Assembly (NCBI RefSeq): GCF_006542335.1
Contig: NZ_CP032485.1
Span: 1,064,501 to 1,128,500 of the forward strand
Reading direction: 5' to 3'
DNA: 64,000 nt
Origin: Neokomagataea tanensis
Lineage (GTDB): Bacteria; Pseudomonadota; Alphaproteobacteria; Acetobacterales; Acetobacteraceae
The position numbers were made by a program, and so were the translations under genes. Positions 27,309-37,625 of the stretch are shown piece after piece; the stretch's first letter is position 1; each line of letters opens with the position of its first letter. Below the pieces are notes generated by a model. That model saw nothing but the letters and a program-made list of their open reading frames with translations. It ran no database searches and was not told the origin of the DNA.

Positions 27309-30140
27309 GTGACAACGCTTTGGCCTCAGCCGACGGAATCCTTCAGTGCCCGCCATATTGGCCCGCGCTCCTCTGAAATTGATGCGATGTTGCAGGTGGT
27401 TGGGGCAAGCAGCCTTGATAGCCTGATTGACCGTACTGTGCCGGAAGCCATTCTTGATCGTGGAGATCATGGCGTTGGTGCGGCGCTGACAGAAGGCCAA
27501 GCTTTGGCACGTCTGCGCGGTATGGCAGAACGGAACCATGTTCTGACATCCATGATCGGTCAGGGCTATTATGACACGGTTCTGCCTGCAGTTATTCAGC
27601 GGAATATTTTGGAAAATCCGGCATGGTATACGGCTTACACGCCGTATCAGCCTGAGATTAGCCAAGGCCGTTTGGAAGCGCTTTTAAACTTCCAAACATT
27701 GGTTGCTGATTTAAGCGGGTTGGATATTGCGAACGCCTCGTTGCTGGATGAAGCGACGGCGTGTGCGGAAGCAATGGCATTGGCGCGTCGTGTGTGTAAG
27801 GCGAAGTCTGAGCGGTTTTTTGTGGATGCGGATACGCACCCGCAAACGCTTGCCGTGTTGCAAACACGTGCGGAGCCGTTGGGTTGGGAAATTGTCGTTG
27901 GTAATCCGTGGACGGACCTTGAGGGCCAAGAGGTCTTCGGTGCGTTGTTCTCTTATCCCGGTTCTTCTGGCGAGGTGCGCGACCCGCGTGCGGTGATTGA
28001 GGCGCTGCATGCCAAGGGTGCGATTGCGGCTGTGACGAGTGACCCTCTGGCACTTGTGATGCTGGAAAGCCCTGGTGCGCTGGGTGCGGATATTGCTGTT
28101 GGCTCCATGCAGCGCTTTGGTGTGCCGATGGGGGCCGGTGGCCCGCATGCTGGTTTCATGGCTACGCGTGATGCGTATAAGCGTCATTTGCCTGGCCGCT
28201 TGGTTGGTGTGTCCAAGGATAGCGCGGGTAACCCGGCGTACCGTTTGGCGCTGCAAACGCGTGAGCAGCATATTCGCCGCGAGAAAGCGACGTCGAATAT
28301 TTGCACAGCGCAGGTTCTTTTGGCTGTTATTGCGTCCATGTACGCTGTTTACCATGGGCCAGAAGGTTTGCGCGCTATTGCGCAGCGCACGCATCGCATG
28401 GCGTCCATCCTTGCTGCTGGTTTGAGGGTGTTGGCTGTTAAGGTCGAGACAGAAAGCTTTTTTGACACGATTACGGTCTATGCAGGGGCGTCTGCGGCAC
28501 TGGTGCTGGAGCGTGCGCGTGCGGTAGGGATCAACCTGCGCGATGCAGGCGAAGGCCGCCTAGGTCTGTCTTGCGATGAGACGACAGAAGCAGAGACGAT
28601 CCGTGCGGTTTGGCGTTGTTTCTGCCCGGATGAAGCCCGTTTGGCTTCGCTGGAAGCAGGTTTGTCTGTAACGGAAGTTCTGCCGGCATCTATGCAGCGC
28701 AGTGCGGCGTTGCTAACGCACCCGGTATTTCACGCACATCGCTCCGAGACGGATTTGCTGCGCTACATGCGCGCGTTGTCTGATAAGGATCTGGCGCTGG
28801 ACCGAACGATGATTCCGCTCGGTTCATGCACAATGAAGCTCAATGCGACCAGCGAGATGATTCCCATTACGTGGCCAGAATTTGCGCGTATTCATCCGTT
28901 CGCTCCAGCGGAGCAGCGCGAGGGCTATGCAGAATTATTCGCGTATCTGGAAGATGCGTTGTGCAAGATCTCAGGATATGACGCGGTATCTTTGCAGCCA
29001 AACTCCGGCGCGCAGGGTGAGTATGCTGGCCTTCTGGCGATCCGTGGTTACCATCGTGCACGCGGTGACGAAGCGCGTGATATCTGCCTGATCCCGGCAT
29101 CTGCTCACGGTACCAACCCGGCATCGGCGCAGATGGTTGGCATGCGTGTGGTCGTTGTGGCGTGTGATACCGACGGGAACGTTGATGTTGATGATCTGAA
29201 GGCAAAGCTGGCGCAGCATGATGGTCGTGTTGCTGCGATCATGATTACTTATCCTTCAACGCATGGTGTGTTTGAGGAACGTGTGGTTGAGATTTGTGCG
29301 CTGGTGCATGATGCCGGCGGGCAGGTCTATTTGGATGGCGCTAATCTGAATGCTCAGGTTGGACTGGCGCGTCCGGGCAAGTATGGGGCGGATGTCTCGC
29401 ACTTTAACCTGCACAAGACGTTCTGCATTCCGCATGGTGGCGGTGGGCCGGGTATGGGGCCAATCGGCGTTGGCGCGCATTTAGCTCCCTATTTGCCGGG
29501 TGCGTGTGATGTAGCGGTATCTGCGGCGCCGTATGGTTCAGCGTCAATTCTGCCAATTTCGACCGCCTACATCATGATGATGGGGGATGCTGGCTTACGG
29601 CACGCTACCGAGATTGCCATTTTGAACGCAAATTACATCACTGCGCGTCTGGCTGAGCATTACCCCGTTCTGTACCGGGGCAAAAACGGCTTTACGGCCC
29701 ATGAATGCATTATTGATCTGCGCCCACTGAAGGATGCGTGTGGCGTAACGGTCGACGATATCGCCAAGCGCTTGATTGATCATGGATTCCACGCACCGAC
29801 GGTGAGCTTCCCGGTTGCGGGAACATTCATGATTGAGCCAACGGAATCTGAAAACAAAGCTGAGCTTGACCGCTTCTGCGATGCGATGATTGCAATTCGT
29901 AAGGAGATTGCGGCTGTAGAGAGCGGTGATGTGGCGATCGAAGAAAGCGCGTTGCGCCATGCGCCGCACACGGTGGCGGATATGGCTGGCCCGTGGGAGC
30001 GTGCTTATACCCGTGAGGAAGGGTGCTTCCCAAACGGGGTGGATACGAGCAAATACTGGTCCCCGGTCGGGCGGTTGGATAATGCTTGGGGCGATCGGAA
30101 CCTTGTGTGTTCCTGCCCGGATATATCAGAGTATTCCTAA
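27309..30140 (+). CDS. gcvP: Glycine dehydrogenase (decarboxylating), P protein
   Basis: GcvP decarboxylates glycine with pyridoxal phosphate and passes the aminomethyl group to GcvH. The cofactor lysine is in [20 protein letters not shown] in the C-terminal half, and both halves of the fused alpha-beta form are present on one 943-residue chain. The N-terminus ([16 protein letters not shown]) matches the family. The start is GTG at 27309 with a poor ribosome binding site, which may make the leader fold important. A strong terminator follows after the TAA. Confidence 0.97.
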   Translation: MTTLWPQPTESFSARHIGPRSSEIDAMLQVVGASSLDSLIDRTVPEAILDRGDHGVGAALTEGQALARLRGMAERNHVLTSMIGQGYYDTVLPAVIQRNILENPAWYTAYTPYQPEISQGRLEALLNFQTLVADLSGLDIANASLLDEATACAEAMALARRVCKAKSERFFVDADTHPQTLAVLQTRAEPLGWEIVVGNPWTDLEGQEVFGALFSYPGSSGEVRDPRAVIEALHAKGAIAAVTSDPLALVMLESPGALGADIAVGSMQRFGVPMGAGGPHAGFMATRDAYKRHLPGRLVGVSKDSAGNPAYRLALQTREQHIRREKATSNICTAQVLLAVIASMYAVYHGPEGLRAIAQRTHRMASILAAGLRVLAVKVETESFFDTITVYAGASAALVLERARAVGINLRDAGEGRLGLSCDETTEAETIRAVWRCFCPDEARLASLEAGLSVTEVLPASMQRSAALLTHPVFHAHRSETDLLRYMRALSDKDLALDRTMIPLGSCTMKLNATSEMIPITWPEFARIHPFAPAEQREGYAELFAYLEDALCKISGYDAVSLQPNSGAQGEYAGLLAIRGYHRARGDEARDICLIPASAHGTNPASAQMVGMRVVVVACDTDGNVDVDDLKAKLAQHDGRVAAIMITYPSTHGVFEERVVEICALVHDAGGQVYLDGANLNAQVGLARPGKYGADVSHFNLHKTFCIPHGGGGPGMGPIGVGAHLAPYLPGACDVAVSAAPYGSASILPISTAYIMMMGDAGLRHATEIAILNANYITARLAEHYPVLYRGKNGFTAHECIIDLRPLKDACGVTVDDIAKRLIDHGFHAPTVSFPVAGTFMIEPTESENKAELDRFCDAMIAIRKEIAAVESGDVAIEESALRHAPHTVADMAGPWERAYTREEGCFPNGVDTSKYWSPVGRLDNAWGDRNLVCSCPDISEYS

Positions 30141-30142
30141 AG

Positions 30143-30170
30143 AAAAACGGGGCTTCGGCCCCGTTTTTTT
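30143..30170 (+). terminator. Terminator after gcvP
   Basis: CGGGGC-TTCG-GCCCCG (30148-30163), a very stable tetraloop hairpin, with an A run before and seven T residues after it, ends the gcv unit. Confidence 0.95.
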
Positions 30171-30211
30171 ATGCGTGCTAGTGTAGAAGTAAAGCACGTA
30201 AACTTCTGCGT

Positions 30212-30715
30212 TTAAGGGCTGGATGCTTCGGCTAAGGAGAGTAGGGGTTGAGTGACATCAACCCAGTTCTCACCAGTAAGCACACCAAGATGCTCTGGGG
30301 TTATTTTTAAGCTGGCGTTGCGGCTACCTGCTGCTGGGTAGACAAACTCATGTGCCGTAAGGGAGCGGTCGCAGTATATCGCCAGAGGTGTTTTGAGGCC
30401 AAACGGGCATACTCCGCCGGGGGGATGTGAAGTGAGTGCTTCAACGTCTTCCCCATTTAAAAAGCGGGGTTTTCCGCCCAAGGCTTCGCGCGTTAGGCGG
30501 TTATCGAGGCGGCGTGTCCCAGCCATAACGATCAACACTGTCTGCGCGGTTTCTCCGGTACCAATTTTCACGCCAAGAGTTTTAGCGATTTGGTCTGGTT
30601 TCACATTAAGCGCTTTTGCGGCGTCTTCTACCGTGGCGCTTGAGAGGGCTGTTTGTATTGGTGCGAGGTCTTTCGCACGGACGGCAAGGTCTTGGATAAC
30701 GCTCTCAAAGCTCAT
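30212..30715 (-). CDS. YbaK/EbsC-type aminoacyl-tRNA deacylase family protein
   Basis: Members remove wrongly attached amino acids from tRNA, commonly Cys from tRNA-Pro. This protein has the usual fold markers: a VIVMAGTRRLDNRLTREALG segment with the family lysine-region replaced locally, the PPGGVCPFGLKTPLAIYCD core, and the FVYPAAGSRNASLKI end. Start ATG 30715 (MSFESV) gives 167 residues; the upstream ATG at 30793 would add unrelated residues. It is convergent with gcvP and divergent from the monooxygenase-like gene. Confidence 0.88.
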   Translation of the reverse strand: MSFESVIQDLAVRAKDLAPIQTALSSATVEDAAKALNVKPDQIAKTLGVKIGTGETAQTVLIVMAGTRRLDNRLTREALGGKPRFLNGEDVEALTSHPPGGVCPFGLKTPLAIYCDRSLTAHEFVYPAAGSRNASLKITPEHLGVLTGENWVDVTQPLLSLAEASSP

Positions 30716-30828
30716 GAAGGGTTCCTTTTTGGGGCGGTACACACCATCTTGAAACAAGCTGTCAGATGATGACGGTAATTCATCAGATCGCAAAGTTATT
30801 TGCGCTCCGGCCTAAGAGGGACCTGTTC

Positions 30829-31131
30829 ATGTCACATGCTGTACATGTTGTTGCGATTATCCGCGTAACCCCCGAGCGCGCACCAGAACTGGAGGCTGAA
30901 TTAGCACGCTGCCTGCGTGATACGCGTAAGGAGGAAGGTTCTGTCTCTTACCAAATTAGTAAGGACCTTGAGGACATTGGGCGCTTTACTGCGGTTGAGG
31001 AATGGGCTTCTCAAGCGGCGTTTGAGGCGCATTTGAAAGCACCTCATTTTCAGGCTTTGGCGGCTTTGAGCGAAAAGCTCGAAGCTAAATTAGACATTAT
31101 GCAGCTGCAGCCGCTAGACCCTGCGGCCTGA
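30829..31131 (+). CDS. Antibiotic biosynthesis monooxygenase (ABM) domain protein
   Basis: A 100-residue single-domain protein with the dimeric ferredoxin-like ABM fold. The pattern starts VVAIIRVTPERAPELEAEL, continues with EEGSVSYQISKDLED and ends with FEAHLKAPHFQALAAL, as in YgiN-type quinol monooxygenases. The family acts on quinones or degraded heme; the true substrate here is unknown. ATG 30829 after AGAGG is chosen over an earlier in-frame start at 30766. The HMA protein gene follows after 24 bases. Confidence 0.87.
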   Translation: MSHAVHVVAIIRVTPERAPELEAELARCLRDTRKEEGSVSYQISKDLEDIGRFTAVEEWASQAAFEAHLKAPHFQALAALSEKLEAKLDIMQLQPLDPAA

Positions 31132-31155
31132 GCATTAGGATAGGACATCAAGACC

Positions 31156-31365
31156 ATGGCGGATGTATTGTTCAGAGTTGAAGGCATGTCGTGCGAGGGG
31201 TGCAGCAAGCGGCTGCACACGGTTTTGTCCGCCGTCGCAGGGGTTGAGACGGTAGAGGTCACACTCAAACCGGGGGAAGCTAAAATCCGCTTCGATAGCG
31301 CGCAAGTTAGTGAGCCAGCATTGCGCGAGGCTATCGAAGACAGTGGATTTGATGTCGTGAACTAG
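31156..31365 (+). CDS. Heavy-metal-associated (HMA) domain copper chaperone-like protein
   Basis: This 69-residue protein is one ferredoxin-like HMA domain. The metal-binding motif GMSCEGCSKR has both cysteines, at residues 13 and 16, preceded by FRVEG and followed by VAGVETVEVTLKPGEAKI. Such small proteins carry copper or other soft metals to P-type ATPases. No copper exporter is seen nearby, so its partner is unknown. It is probably transcribed with the ABM gene upstream. Confidence 0.9.
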   Translation: MADVLFRVEGMSCEGCSKRLHTVLSAVAGVETVEVTLKPGEAKIRFDSAQVSEPALREAIEDSGFDVVN

Positions 31366-31366
31366 G

Positions 31367-32065
31367 TTAGCGCTTGTAGACTGGGAGCCCAACGCCGTGC
31401 GTGATTGCAAGGGCGCGGAGTATAAATCCTGCGGCAATGCTGATGCTGACGGTTATGATGGGGGGCTGCCCTAGTTGTGTGAGTAGGACGTAAAGCCCTG
31501 AGGCGAGAGCAACTGCGGTAACGTATAGCTCTCGTCTAATGACGATTGACGGGACTCCGGCGAGTACATCGCGGAATATGCCGCCTAAGCAAGCGCTGAC
31601 AACGCCCATAAGTAGAGCGGGCAGAGGTGGAATACCGTAGGCTGTTGCTTTGGCAGTGCCAAAAACGCCGTAAGCGGCAATACCCACGCCATCGAACCAG
31701 TCAACGGCGCGTTCGGGCCAAAGGCGGGAAGGGGTGAACCATACGGCTAGTGCGGCAAGGAGGCATGTAAGCGCGGTTGTTGAGTTGTGTAACCAAGCGA
31801 CGGGTGCGCCGATGAAGAGGTCACGTATTGTGCCGCCACCGACACCTGTTATGACTGCGAAGAAGAAAAAAGTCAGAATATTTTGGCGCTTTTTAGCGGC
31901 TTCCAGCGCACCGGAAATGGCGAATACAGCAGTTCCGGCAACGTCCAGCATGCGCGTGGCGTGCGTTGAAAAGCTGTGTAAAGTGCCGGGAAAATTGGGT
32001 TGGAAATCCATTGAGAGAAGGGCTGCCTGAAGGTTTTCTGCGTAAGTTTGTGTGGAGAGCTGCAT
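31367..32065 (-). CDS. TRIC/UPF0126 family membrane channel protein
   Basis: The protein has about seven membrane segments in a repeated pattern. The two glycine-rich family signatures are seen: FAISGALEAAKKRQNILTF with GVGGGTIRDLF, and YGIPPLPALLMGVVSACLGG with FRDVL. Bacterial TRIC proteins form trimeric monovalent-cation channels; many are annotated YicG or YadS. An N-terminal extension of about 38 residues precedes the usual start, so an internal ATG near 31951 is possible. Convergent with the HMA gene with one base between stops. Confidence 0.9.
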   Translation of the reverse strand: MQLSTQTYAENLQAALLSMDFQPNFPGTLHSFSTHATRMLDVAGTAVFAISGALEAAKKRQNILTFFFFAVITGVGGGTIRDLFIGAPVAWLHNSTTALTCLLAALAVWFTPSRLWPERAVDWFDGVGIAAYGVFGTAKATAYGIPPLPALLMGVVSACLGGIFRDVLAGVPSIVIRRELYVTAVALASGLYVLLTQLGQPPIITVSISIAAGFILRALAITHGVGLPVYKR

Positions 32066-32255
32066 GATTGACAGGCTGCATGCTGGGTGTCACGTTTATT
32101 TTCGTATGACGAACTTCCCTATCTTTTTGGTTTATTATTACGGCCTCCTCTAAAGGTAGGTCGGGGTTCTTATTCAACATCCGAGGCTGCCAAGTGGTTG
32201 CGTCTCGGGTTGTCTGGCACGTGACGGTGGCCTCTCGCATGCGGTGAGGCGATTC

Positions 32256-32642
32256 ATGTCTATCCAAGATTTATGCCAAGCTTATTTAGCGGCGTTAAAT
32301 AAGGCGGACCTAAGCAAGGTTCTTTCGTTGTTTGCGGAAGGTGCGACGGTGACGTCACCGCTTTATGGTGTGTGTCCAGCGGTTGATTTTTACCAAAACC
32401 TGTTTGCTGATACGGACCGCTCTGAAACCCGACTAAAGGCGGTTTTTGAAGAAGTTGGGTTGGGCCAGTCCGTTGCGCTACAGTTCGAGTATGACTGGGT
32501 TTTGAAGAGTGGTCAGTTGGTGCGATTTGAGTGCGTGGATGTGTTTGAGCTTACGCAGGACAAAGAACGCTTTGCTGGGTTAAAAATTATCTACGACACA
32601 GCGCCGTTACGGGCTGACTTTGATGAGAGTAGACGGGGTTAA
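32256..32642 (+). CDS. NTF2/SnoaL-like domain protein
   Basis: The 128-residue chain has the cone-shaped NTF2-like pattern: a helical start (LCQAYLAALNKADLSKVLSLF), then AEGATVTSPLYG, and four beta strands ending with FELTQDKERFAGLKIIYD. Members include ketosteroid isomerase-like enzymes and many proteins of unknown role. ATG 32256 after GAGGC is chosen over GTG 32244. A terminator hairpin follows. Function cannot be given. Confidence 0.8.
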   Translation: MSIQDLCQAYLAALNKADLSKVLSLFAEGATVTSPLYGVCPAVDFYQNLFADTDRSETRLKAVFEEVGLGQSVALQFEYDWVLKSGQLVRFECVDVFELTQDKERFAGLKIIYDTAPLRADFDESRRG

Positions 32643-32645
32643 TAT

Positions 32646-32680
32646 AAAAAAAGCCCGGCGGATGGCCGGGCTTTTCTATG
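32646..32680. terminator. Bidirectional terminator between NTF2-like gene and glnA
   Basis: AGCCCGGC (32652-32659) pairs with GCCGGGCT (32665-32672), with an A run to the left and TTTTC to the right, so it can end both convergent transcripts. Confidence 0.88.
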
Positions 32681-32696
32681 TCTAGTTCCGGATGGA

Positions 32697-34142
32697 TTAG
32701 ACGGAGTAGTACATTTCGAACTCAACTGGGTGTGGTGTGTGTTCGAACTTGTACACTTCGCTCCACTTCAGTTCGATGTAGCTTTCGATCTGATCTTTGG
32801 TGAAGACGTCACCTGCGAGGAGGAACTCGTAGTCCGCGCTCAGAGCCTCAAGTGCTTCACGCAGTGAGCCGCAAACTGTTGGGATTTGAGCCAACTCGTC
32901 CTTAGGCAGTTCGTACAGGTCCTTATCCATGGCTTCGCCTGGGTGGATCTTGTTACGGATACCGTCGATGCCAGCCATCAGCATTGCAGAGAATGCGAGG
33001 TAAGGGTTTGCTGTTGGGTCAGGGAAGCGAACTTCTACGCGCTTCGTCTTCGGGCTGGATCCGTGGGGGATACGGCATGAAGCAGAGCGGTTTGCTGCGG
33101 AGTAAGCGAGCAGAACAGGCGCTTCGAAGCCCGGGATCAGGCGCTTGTAGGAGTTGGTTGAAGGGTTGGTGAAGGCGTTCAGAGCCTTAGCGTGCTTGAT
33201 GATGCCACCGATGTAGAACAGAGCATCTTCAGACAGGCCAGCATATTGGTCACCTGCGAAAGCTGGCTTGCCATCGCGCCAGATTGACTGGTGAACGTGC
33301 ATGCCTGAGCCGTTATCGCCAGCGATTGGCTTTGGCATGAATGTTGCTGTTTTGCCGTAGGAATGTGCAACATTGTGGACGCAGTACTTGTAGATCTGCA
33401 TGAAGTCAGCAGATTTTACGAGTGTAGCGAACTTTGTACCCAGCTCATGCTGTGAGCGTGCCACTTCGTGGTGGTGCTTTTCGATTGGCAGGCCCATTTC
33501 GCCCATTGTGGACAGCATTTCGGCGCGGAGGTCGTGCTCGCTGTCAACTGGGGGAACTGGGAAGTAACCACCCTTGAGGGTTGGACGGTGGCCCATGTTG
33601 CCTTCTGGGTAAGCCTTCAGGCCAGCTTCTGGGCCTTCGATGCTTTCCAGCTCGTATGTGCCGTAGTTTGTGCCTGTGCCAAAGCGTACGCTGTCGAAGA
33701 TGAAGAACTCAGCTTCCGGACCAAAGAACGCAGTGTCGCCCAAGCCTGAGGACTGGAGGTAAGCTTCAGCCAGCTTAGCTGTTGAACGTGGGTCGCGGTT
33801 GTAGAACTTGCCTGTGCGAGGGTCCACGATGTCACAGATCAGGATCAGCTGTGGTTTGGCTGAAAATGGGTCCATAACGGCGGTTTCTGGGTCCGGCAGG
33901 AGAACCATGTCGGACTCGTTAATGGCTTTCCAACCCTGAATGGAAGAACCATCGAACATGAAACCCTCTGTGAAGGTGTCGTCTTCAATGGTGCTTACTG
34001 TTTGGGTGGTGTGGTGCCATTTGCCCTTTGGATCCGTGAAGCGCAGGTCAACGAACTCTGCTGCATGTTCTTGGATCAGGGAAAAGACGCGAGCGACGGC
34101 TTCTGCGTTGGGAGCCGGAACGGATGAGTCGGTCTGAGTCAT
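32697..34142 (-). CDS. glnA: Glutamine synthetase, type I
   Basis: GlnA makes glutamine from glutamate, ammonia and ATP as a dodecamer and is the main ammonia entry point. Seen motifs include [11 protein letters not shown], the metal-binding [13 protein letters not shown] region, [17 protein letters not shown], and [17 protein letters not shown]. The regulatory tyrosine that is adenylylated in beta-type enzymes is present in [12 protein letters not shown] 34142 gives 481 residues, a little longer than E. coli because of the N-terminal extension; ATG 34196 also lies in frame. No glnB is adjacent. Confidence 0.97.
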   Translation of the reverse strand: MTQTDSSVPAPNAEAVARVFSLIQEHAAEFVDLRFTDPKGKWHHTTQTVSTIEDDTFTEGFMFDGSSIQGWKAINESDMVLLPDPETAVMDPFSAKPQLILICDIVDPRTGKFYNRDPRSTAKLAEAYLQSSGLGDTAFFGPEAEFFIFDSVRFGTGTNYGTYELESIEGPEAGLKAYPEGNMGHRPTLKGGYFPVPPVDSEHDLRAEMLSTMGEMGLPIEKHHHEVARSQHELGTKFATLVKSADFMQIYKYCVHNVAHSYGKTATFMPKPIAGDNGSGMHVHQSIWRDGKPAFAGDQYAGLSEDALFYIGGIIKHAKALNAFTNPSTNSYKRLIPGFEAPVLLAYSAANRSASCRIPHGSSPKTKRVEVRFPDPTANPYLAFSAMLMAGIDGIRNKIHPGEAMDKDLYELPKDELAQIPTVCGSLREALEALSADYEFLLAGDVFTKDQIESYIELKWSEVYKFEHTPHPVEFEMYYSV

Positions 34143-34336
34143 TGGACTGTAACGCCTTAACTTAGTGTGAACGGCATCAAAACGATTAGGGGACATTTGC
34201 CTCGCTGTCGAGGGTGTGTCGTATAAGAAAAAGCAGAGAATTACTCTTGGAAATAGGAGGGGTTTTGTCCAGATCTGGTGTTGACGTCAGGTGCCCTCTG
34301 ATTTGATGTGTGTGATGGTGAGGAAGCCGATTAGGA

Positions 34337-35506
34337 ATGAGCATGAAGACCCCAAACACGATGCTGTCGGCGCTGCCGACGACAATTTTCACGCGTATGT
34401 CGCAATTGGCTGTGCAGCATAATGCCATAAATTTGGGGCAAGGTTTTCCGGATACTGAAGGGCCTGACGATATTGTGACGTATGCGGCCGATGCGTTGCG
34501 CGATCAGCGTAACCAATATGCTCCGCTTACGGGATTGCCGGAACTGCGTGAGGCGGTGGCGGAATCGAACAAGCGCTTTTATGGTTTGGAGGTTGATGCA
34601 GCGTCTGAAGTGGTAGTGACGTCTGGGGCAACGGAAGCTCTTGCGGCAAGTCTGACAGCAGTGATCAATCCCGGTGATGAAGTGGTGCTTATTGAACCGC
34701 TTTATGACACTTACCTTCCGATGATCCGTTTGTTGGGGGCTGTTCCTAAATGTGTGCGCCTTGAGCCGCCTTCGTGGGAGCTTTCGCTTGAAGCACTTAG
34801 AGGCGCTTTCAGCCCTAAAACAAAAGCGATCCTTTTAAACTCTCCCATGAATCCAGCTGGAAAAGTCTTCTCGTATGACGAGTTGAGCGCAATTGCCGAG
34901 TTGGTGCGAGAGTACGATGCTTACGCCATCTGCGATGAGGTTTATGAGCATTTAACGTTTCACGTGAAACATTATCCCCTCATGACCTTTCCCGGTATGC
35001 GGGAGCGGTGCATGAGAATTGGCAGTGCTGGTAAGAGTTTTTCTCTGACGGGCTGGAAAGTGGGGTATGTGACAGCATGTGCGTCTCTGGCAGCGTTGGT
35101 TGCAAAAGCACATCAGCTTTATGTTTTTGCTACGGCGCCTAATTTGCAGCGTGCTGTTGCTTACGGCTTGCGTAAGGACGACACATATTATCAAGAGCTG
35201 GCAGCTTCTTTAGAAGCGCGCCGGGATTTGTTGCGCGATGGCCTGCACGAGTTGGGTTTTAAAACCTTGCCTGCGGATGGAAGTTACTTTGTTGTTGCGG
35301 ATATTACGCCCTTAGCGAAAGGCCGTGACGATGTTGCGTTTGCTGAGTGGTTGGTAGAGGCGGCTGGTGTTGCAACGATCCCTGTTTCAGCGTTTTACGA
35401 CGCAGACTCCGCTAAGCCGCCGCAAAATCTGATACGGTTTGCGTTCTGTAAGCAGCCCGATGTGCTAAAAGAAGCATTGAAACGCCTCAAGGCCGCTTTG
35501 GCCTGA
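34337..35506 (+). CDS. PLP-dependent class I aminotransferase
   Basis: The 389 residues match fold type I aminotransferases, close to the YbdL/kynurenine-oxoglutarate group: INLGQGFPDTEGPDDIV near the start, SGATEALAASL, NSPMNPAGKVF, ICDEVYEHL, the cofactor lysine in GSAGKSFSLTGWKVGY, and the arginine in LIRFAFCK. YbdL prefers methionine, but the substrate here is not fixed by sequence. A parS-like site lies inside the gene. tldD starts one base after the stop, so they are co-transcribed. Confidence 0.9.
   Translation: MSMKTPNTMLSALPTTIFTRMSQLAVQHNAINLGQGFPDTEGPDDIVTYAADALRDQRNQYAPLTGLPELREAVAESNKRFYGLEVDAASEVVVTSGATEALAASLTAVINPGDEVVLIEPLYDTYLPMIRLLGAVPKCVRLEPPSWELSLEALRGAFSPKTKAILLNSPMNPAGKVFSYDELSAIAELVREYDAYAICDEVYEHLTFHVKHYPLMTFPGMRERCMRIGSAGKSFSLTGWKVGYVTACASLAALVAKAHQLYVFATAPNLQRAVAYGLRKDDTYYQELAASLEARRDLLRDGLHELGFKTLPADGSYFVVADITPLAKGRDDVAFAEWLVEAAGVATIPVSAFYDADSAKPPQNLIRFAFCKQPDVLKEALKRLKAALA
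34956..34971. other. parS-like partition site inside the aminotransferase gene
   Basis: CGTTTCACGTGAAACA matches the consensus parS TGTTTCACGTGAAACA at 15 of 16 positions, including the whole 14-bp palindrome core. It codes for Phe-His-Val-Lys in the gene. Confidence 0.85.
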
Positions 35507-35507
35507 T

Positions 35508-37010
35508 ATGACAGTGAAAGATACGGACCTCATGTTAAATTCCAGCGCGACAGAAAAGCTCCAGAACGGTTCCGCGCTGGAGACGACAGATCATTTGTTT
35601 TTTGGACGGGCAAAAAGTGAGCTGTCTCTCCATGCTGCTGAACGGGCCGTTCAGAGTGTTTTGGCAGATGTGGATGATGGTGAGTTGTTTTTGGAATACC
35701 GCGAAAATGAGGGGCTATCCTTTGACGACGGGACGATCCGCTCGGCCAGCTTCACCACAACATCAGGCTTTGGTTTACGTGCGGTTTTGGGGAATGAAAC
35801 CGCATTTGCACATTCAGACGAATTAAGTGATGCAGCTTTGTTGCGCGCGGTGGATGCTGTTGGGGCGTTGGCTCAGGGGCGCAGTGGTAATGCAGCATTA
35901 GCGCCCAACCTTGCGGGTCCGTCTTTATATGACACTAAGCGGCCCTTAGAGGGCACGGAGTTCGCGCAAAGGGCTGAGATACTAGCGGAAATTGATGCAT
36001 ATGCGCGAGCTTTGGATACCCGTGTGGTACAGGTCAGTGCGAGCTTGAGTTCTGAGTGGCAAGCTGTACAGATTATGCGCCGGGCAGGTGATGGTGAGCG
36101 CCTAGCGGATTTGCGTCCATTAGTGCGTTTGGGAGTGAGCGTCGTGGTGGAGCATGGCGGCGTGCGCGAAAGTGGCTCTCATGGGTTGGGTGGGCGTTAC
36201 ACGCTTGAGCGCCTTTTAGCCCCTGAGGTATGGAAACATGCGGCAGATGAAGCGCTGCGTCAGGCTTTGATTAACTTGGATGCTCAGCCCGCTCCTGCGG
36301 GGGAGATGGAGGTTGTGCTTGGTGCGGGGTGGCCCGGTATCCTTTTGCATGAAGCCGTGGGTCACGGTTTGGAGGGGGATTTTAACCGGAAAGGGACGTC
36401 TTCCTTCAGCGGGATGATTGGGCAACGTGTAGCATCTCCCGGTGTGACGGTTGTTGATGATGGGACAATACCCGAGCGTCGCGGATCACTTACTATCGAT
36501 GATGAAGGAACACCGACGGGGCGTAATGTTTTAATTGAAGACGGTATCCTCAAAGGCTATCTGCAGGATCGCCAGAATGCGCGTTTGATGGGTGTTGCTC
36601 CAACGGGTAATGGCCGACGTGAATCCTATGCCCATGCACCTATGCCACGCATGACAAATACGGTGATGCTTGGTGGTTCAGCCTCAACAGAGGAGATGAT
36701 CCGCTCGGTTAAAAATGGTCTGTATGCGGTGAATTTCGGTGGCGGTCAGGTCGATATTACTTCCGGTAAATTCGTTTTTGCGGCCTCCGAGGCGTACAGG
36801 ATCGAGGATGGAAAAGTTACCACGCCGGTCAAAGGTGCCACGCTCATTGGCAACGGTGCAGATGCGATGAATAAAATTTCTATGATCGGGCAGGATATGG
36901 CTCTCGATCCTGGTATTGGGACGTGTGGTAAAGCTGGGCAGGGTGTTCCGGTCGGGGTTGGGCAGCCCACGCTTAAGTTGGCTGGTTTGACTGTCGGCGG
37001 GACTGTCTAA
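35508..37010 (+). CDS. tldD: TldD-type metalloprotease
   Basis: TldD with TldE forms a zinc protease that trims unfolded peptides and matures some peptide products. The metal motif is LLHEAVGHGLEGDFN, with the HExxxH histidines near residues 281-285. The family's YAHAPMPRMTNT and the C-terminal CGKAGQGVPVGVGQPTL are also present. The length of 500 residues includes about 20 extra residues at the N-terminus; a later ATG at 35529 could be the true start. No TldE (PmbA) gene lies in the window. Confidence 0.92.
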   Translation: MTVKDTDLMLNSSATEKLQNGSALETTDHLFFGRAKSELSLHAAERAVQSVLADVDDGELFLEYRENEGLSFDDGTIRSASFTTTSGFGLRAVLGNETAFAHSDELSDAALLRAVDAVGALAQGRSGNAALAPNLAGPSLYDTKRPLEGTEFAQRAEILAEIDAYARALDTRVVQVSASLSSEWQAVQIMRRAGDGERLADLRPLVRLGVSVVVEHGGVRESGSHGLGGRYTLERLLAPEVWKHAADEALRQALINLDAQPAPAGEMEVVLGAGWPGILLHEAVGHGLEGDFNRKGTSSFSGMIGQRVASPGVTVVDDGTIPERRGSLTIDDEGTPTGRNVLIEDGILKGYLQDRQNARLMGVAPTGNGRRESYAHAPMPRMTNTVMLGGSASTEEMIRSVKNGLYAVNFGGGQVDITSGKFVFAASEAYRIEDGKVTTPVKGATLIGNGADAMNKISMIGQDMALDPGIGTCGKAGQGVPVGVGQPTLKLAGLTVGGTV

Positions 37011-37014
37011 CGAA

Positions 37015-37248
37015 ATGCCGCACCATCAGACCAAATTTTTGACTGAAGGCGCGCGGCTCGATCGCGTGCTTGAGCGATTGCCTAAAGATTGGCGAATTAC
37101 GATAGAGCGTGATGAGACGATGTTTTGGTCTGTTGTATTAGCTGACCCAGAGGGGAGCTGCGTGTCTGAGACCGGGGCTTCATTGGGGGAGGCGCTTGAG
37201 ACGGCGTGGCGTGCTTTACGCCGTCCGCCGTCGGAAAGTGGCCGTTAG
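37015..37248 (+). CDS. Small hypothetical protein downstream of tldD, 77 aa
   Basis: The protein is soluble, with WRITIERDETMFWSVVLADPEG as a likely beta hairpin and GEALETAWRALR as an amphipathic helix. This beta-beta-helix pattern is seen in small proteins of unknown role. It starts four bases after the tldD stop and lacks its own clear ribosome binding site, so it is probably translated by coupling. I do not recognise the family. Confidence 0.6.
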   Translation: MPHHQTKFLTEGARLDRVLERLPKDWRITIERDETMFWSVVLADPEGSCVSETGASLGEALETAWRALRRPPSESGR

Positions 37249-37266
37249 CTGATGCCGGTGTTGCGA

Positions 37267-37563
37267 CTATCGGTACAGGTGAGAGAGAAGAAGATGTCTG
37301 ACGAGCGGTTGAAGTAAAAACTGAATCGCTAGCAGAAGAATGAAGGGTGCGAAGTCCAAGCCGCCTGTGGCGGGAAGAAGCCTGCGGATGGGATTTAAAA
37401 ACGGTTCAACGAGGCGGCCGAGCGTTGTGTAAAGGCCGTAGAAAAAGCGGTTCTGAATGTTTAGCACGCCATAGCCGAGCAGCATGGACAAGATGCAGTA
37501 TCCAAGCAGCATCCATGTAAAAACACGAATGAGAAGTTGGATCAGAAGGTATAATTCGATCAT
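37267..37563 (-). CDS. YggT family membrane protein
   Basis: YggT proteins are small membrane proteins of unclear role, linked to osmotic tolerance or cell-envelope organisation. This 98-residue protein has two hydrophobic segments (about 4-30 and 66-92) separated by the conserved loop RLVEPFLNPIRRLLPATGGLDFAP. It is convergent with the small gene after tldD and divergent from the TonB receptor operon. Confidence 0.92.
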   Translation of the reverse strand: MIELYLLIQLLIRVFTWMLLGYCILSMLLGYGVLNIQNRFFYGLYTTLGRLVEPFLNPIRRLLPATGGLDFAPFILLLAIQFLLQPLVRHLLLSHLYR

Positions 37564-37625
37564 TCAGCTGCCTTATCGACAAGAAGAAAACAAAAAACGT
37601 GACATGAGTTTGTTATAAAACGGGT

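Noticed and set aside
27711..28394. 227-residue reading frame opposite gcvP
   Set aside because: It lies wholly antisense to the well-conserved gcvP, has an Arg/Thr-rich composition typical of a shadow frame and no ribosome binding site.
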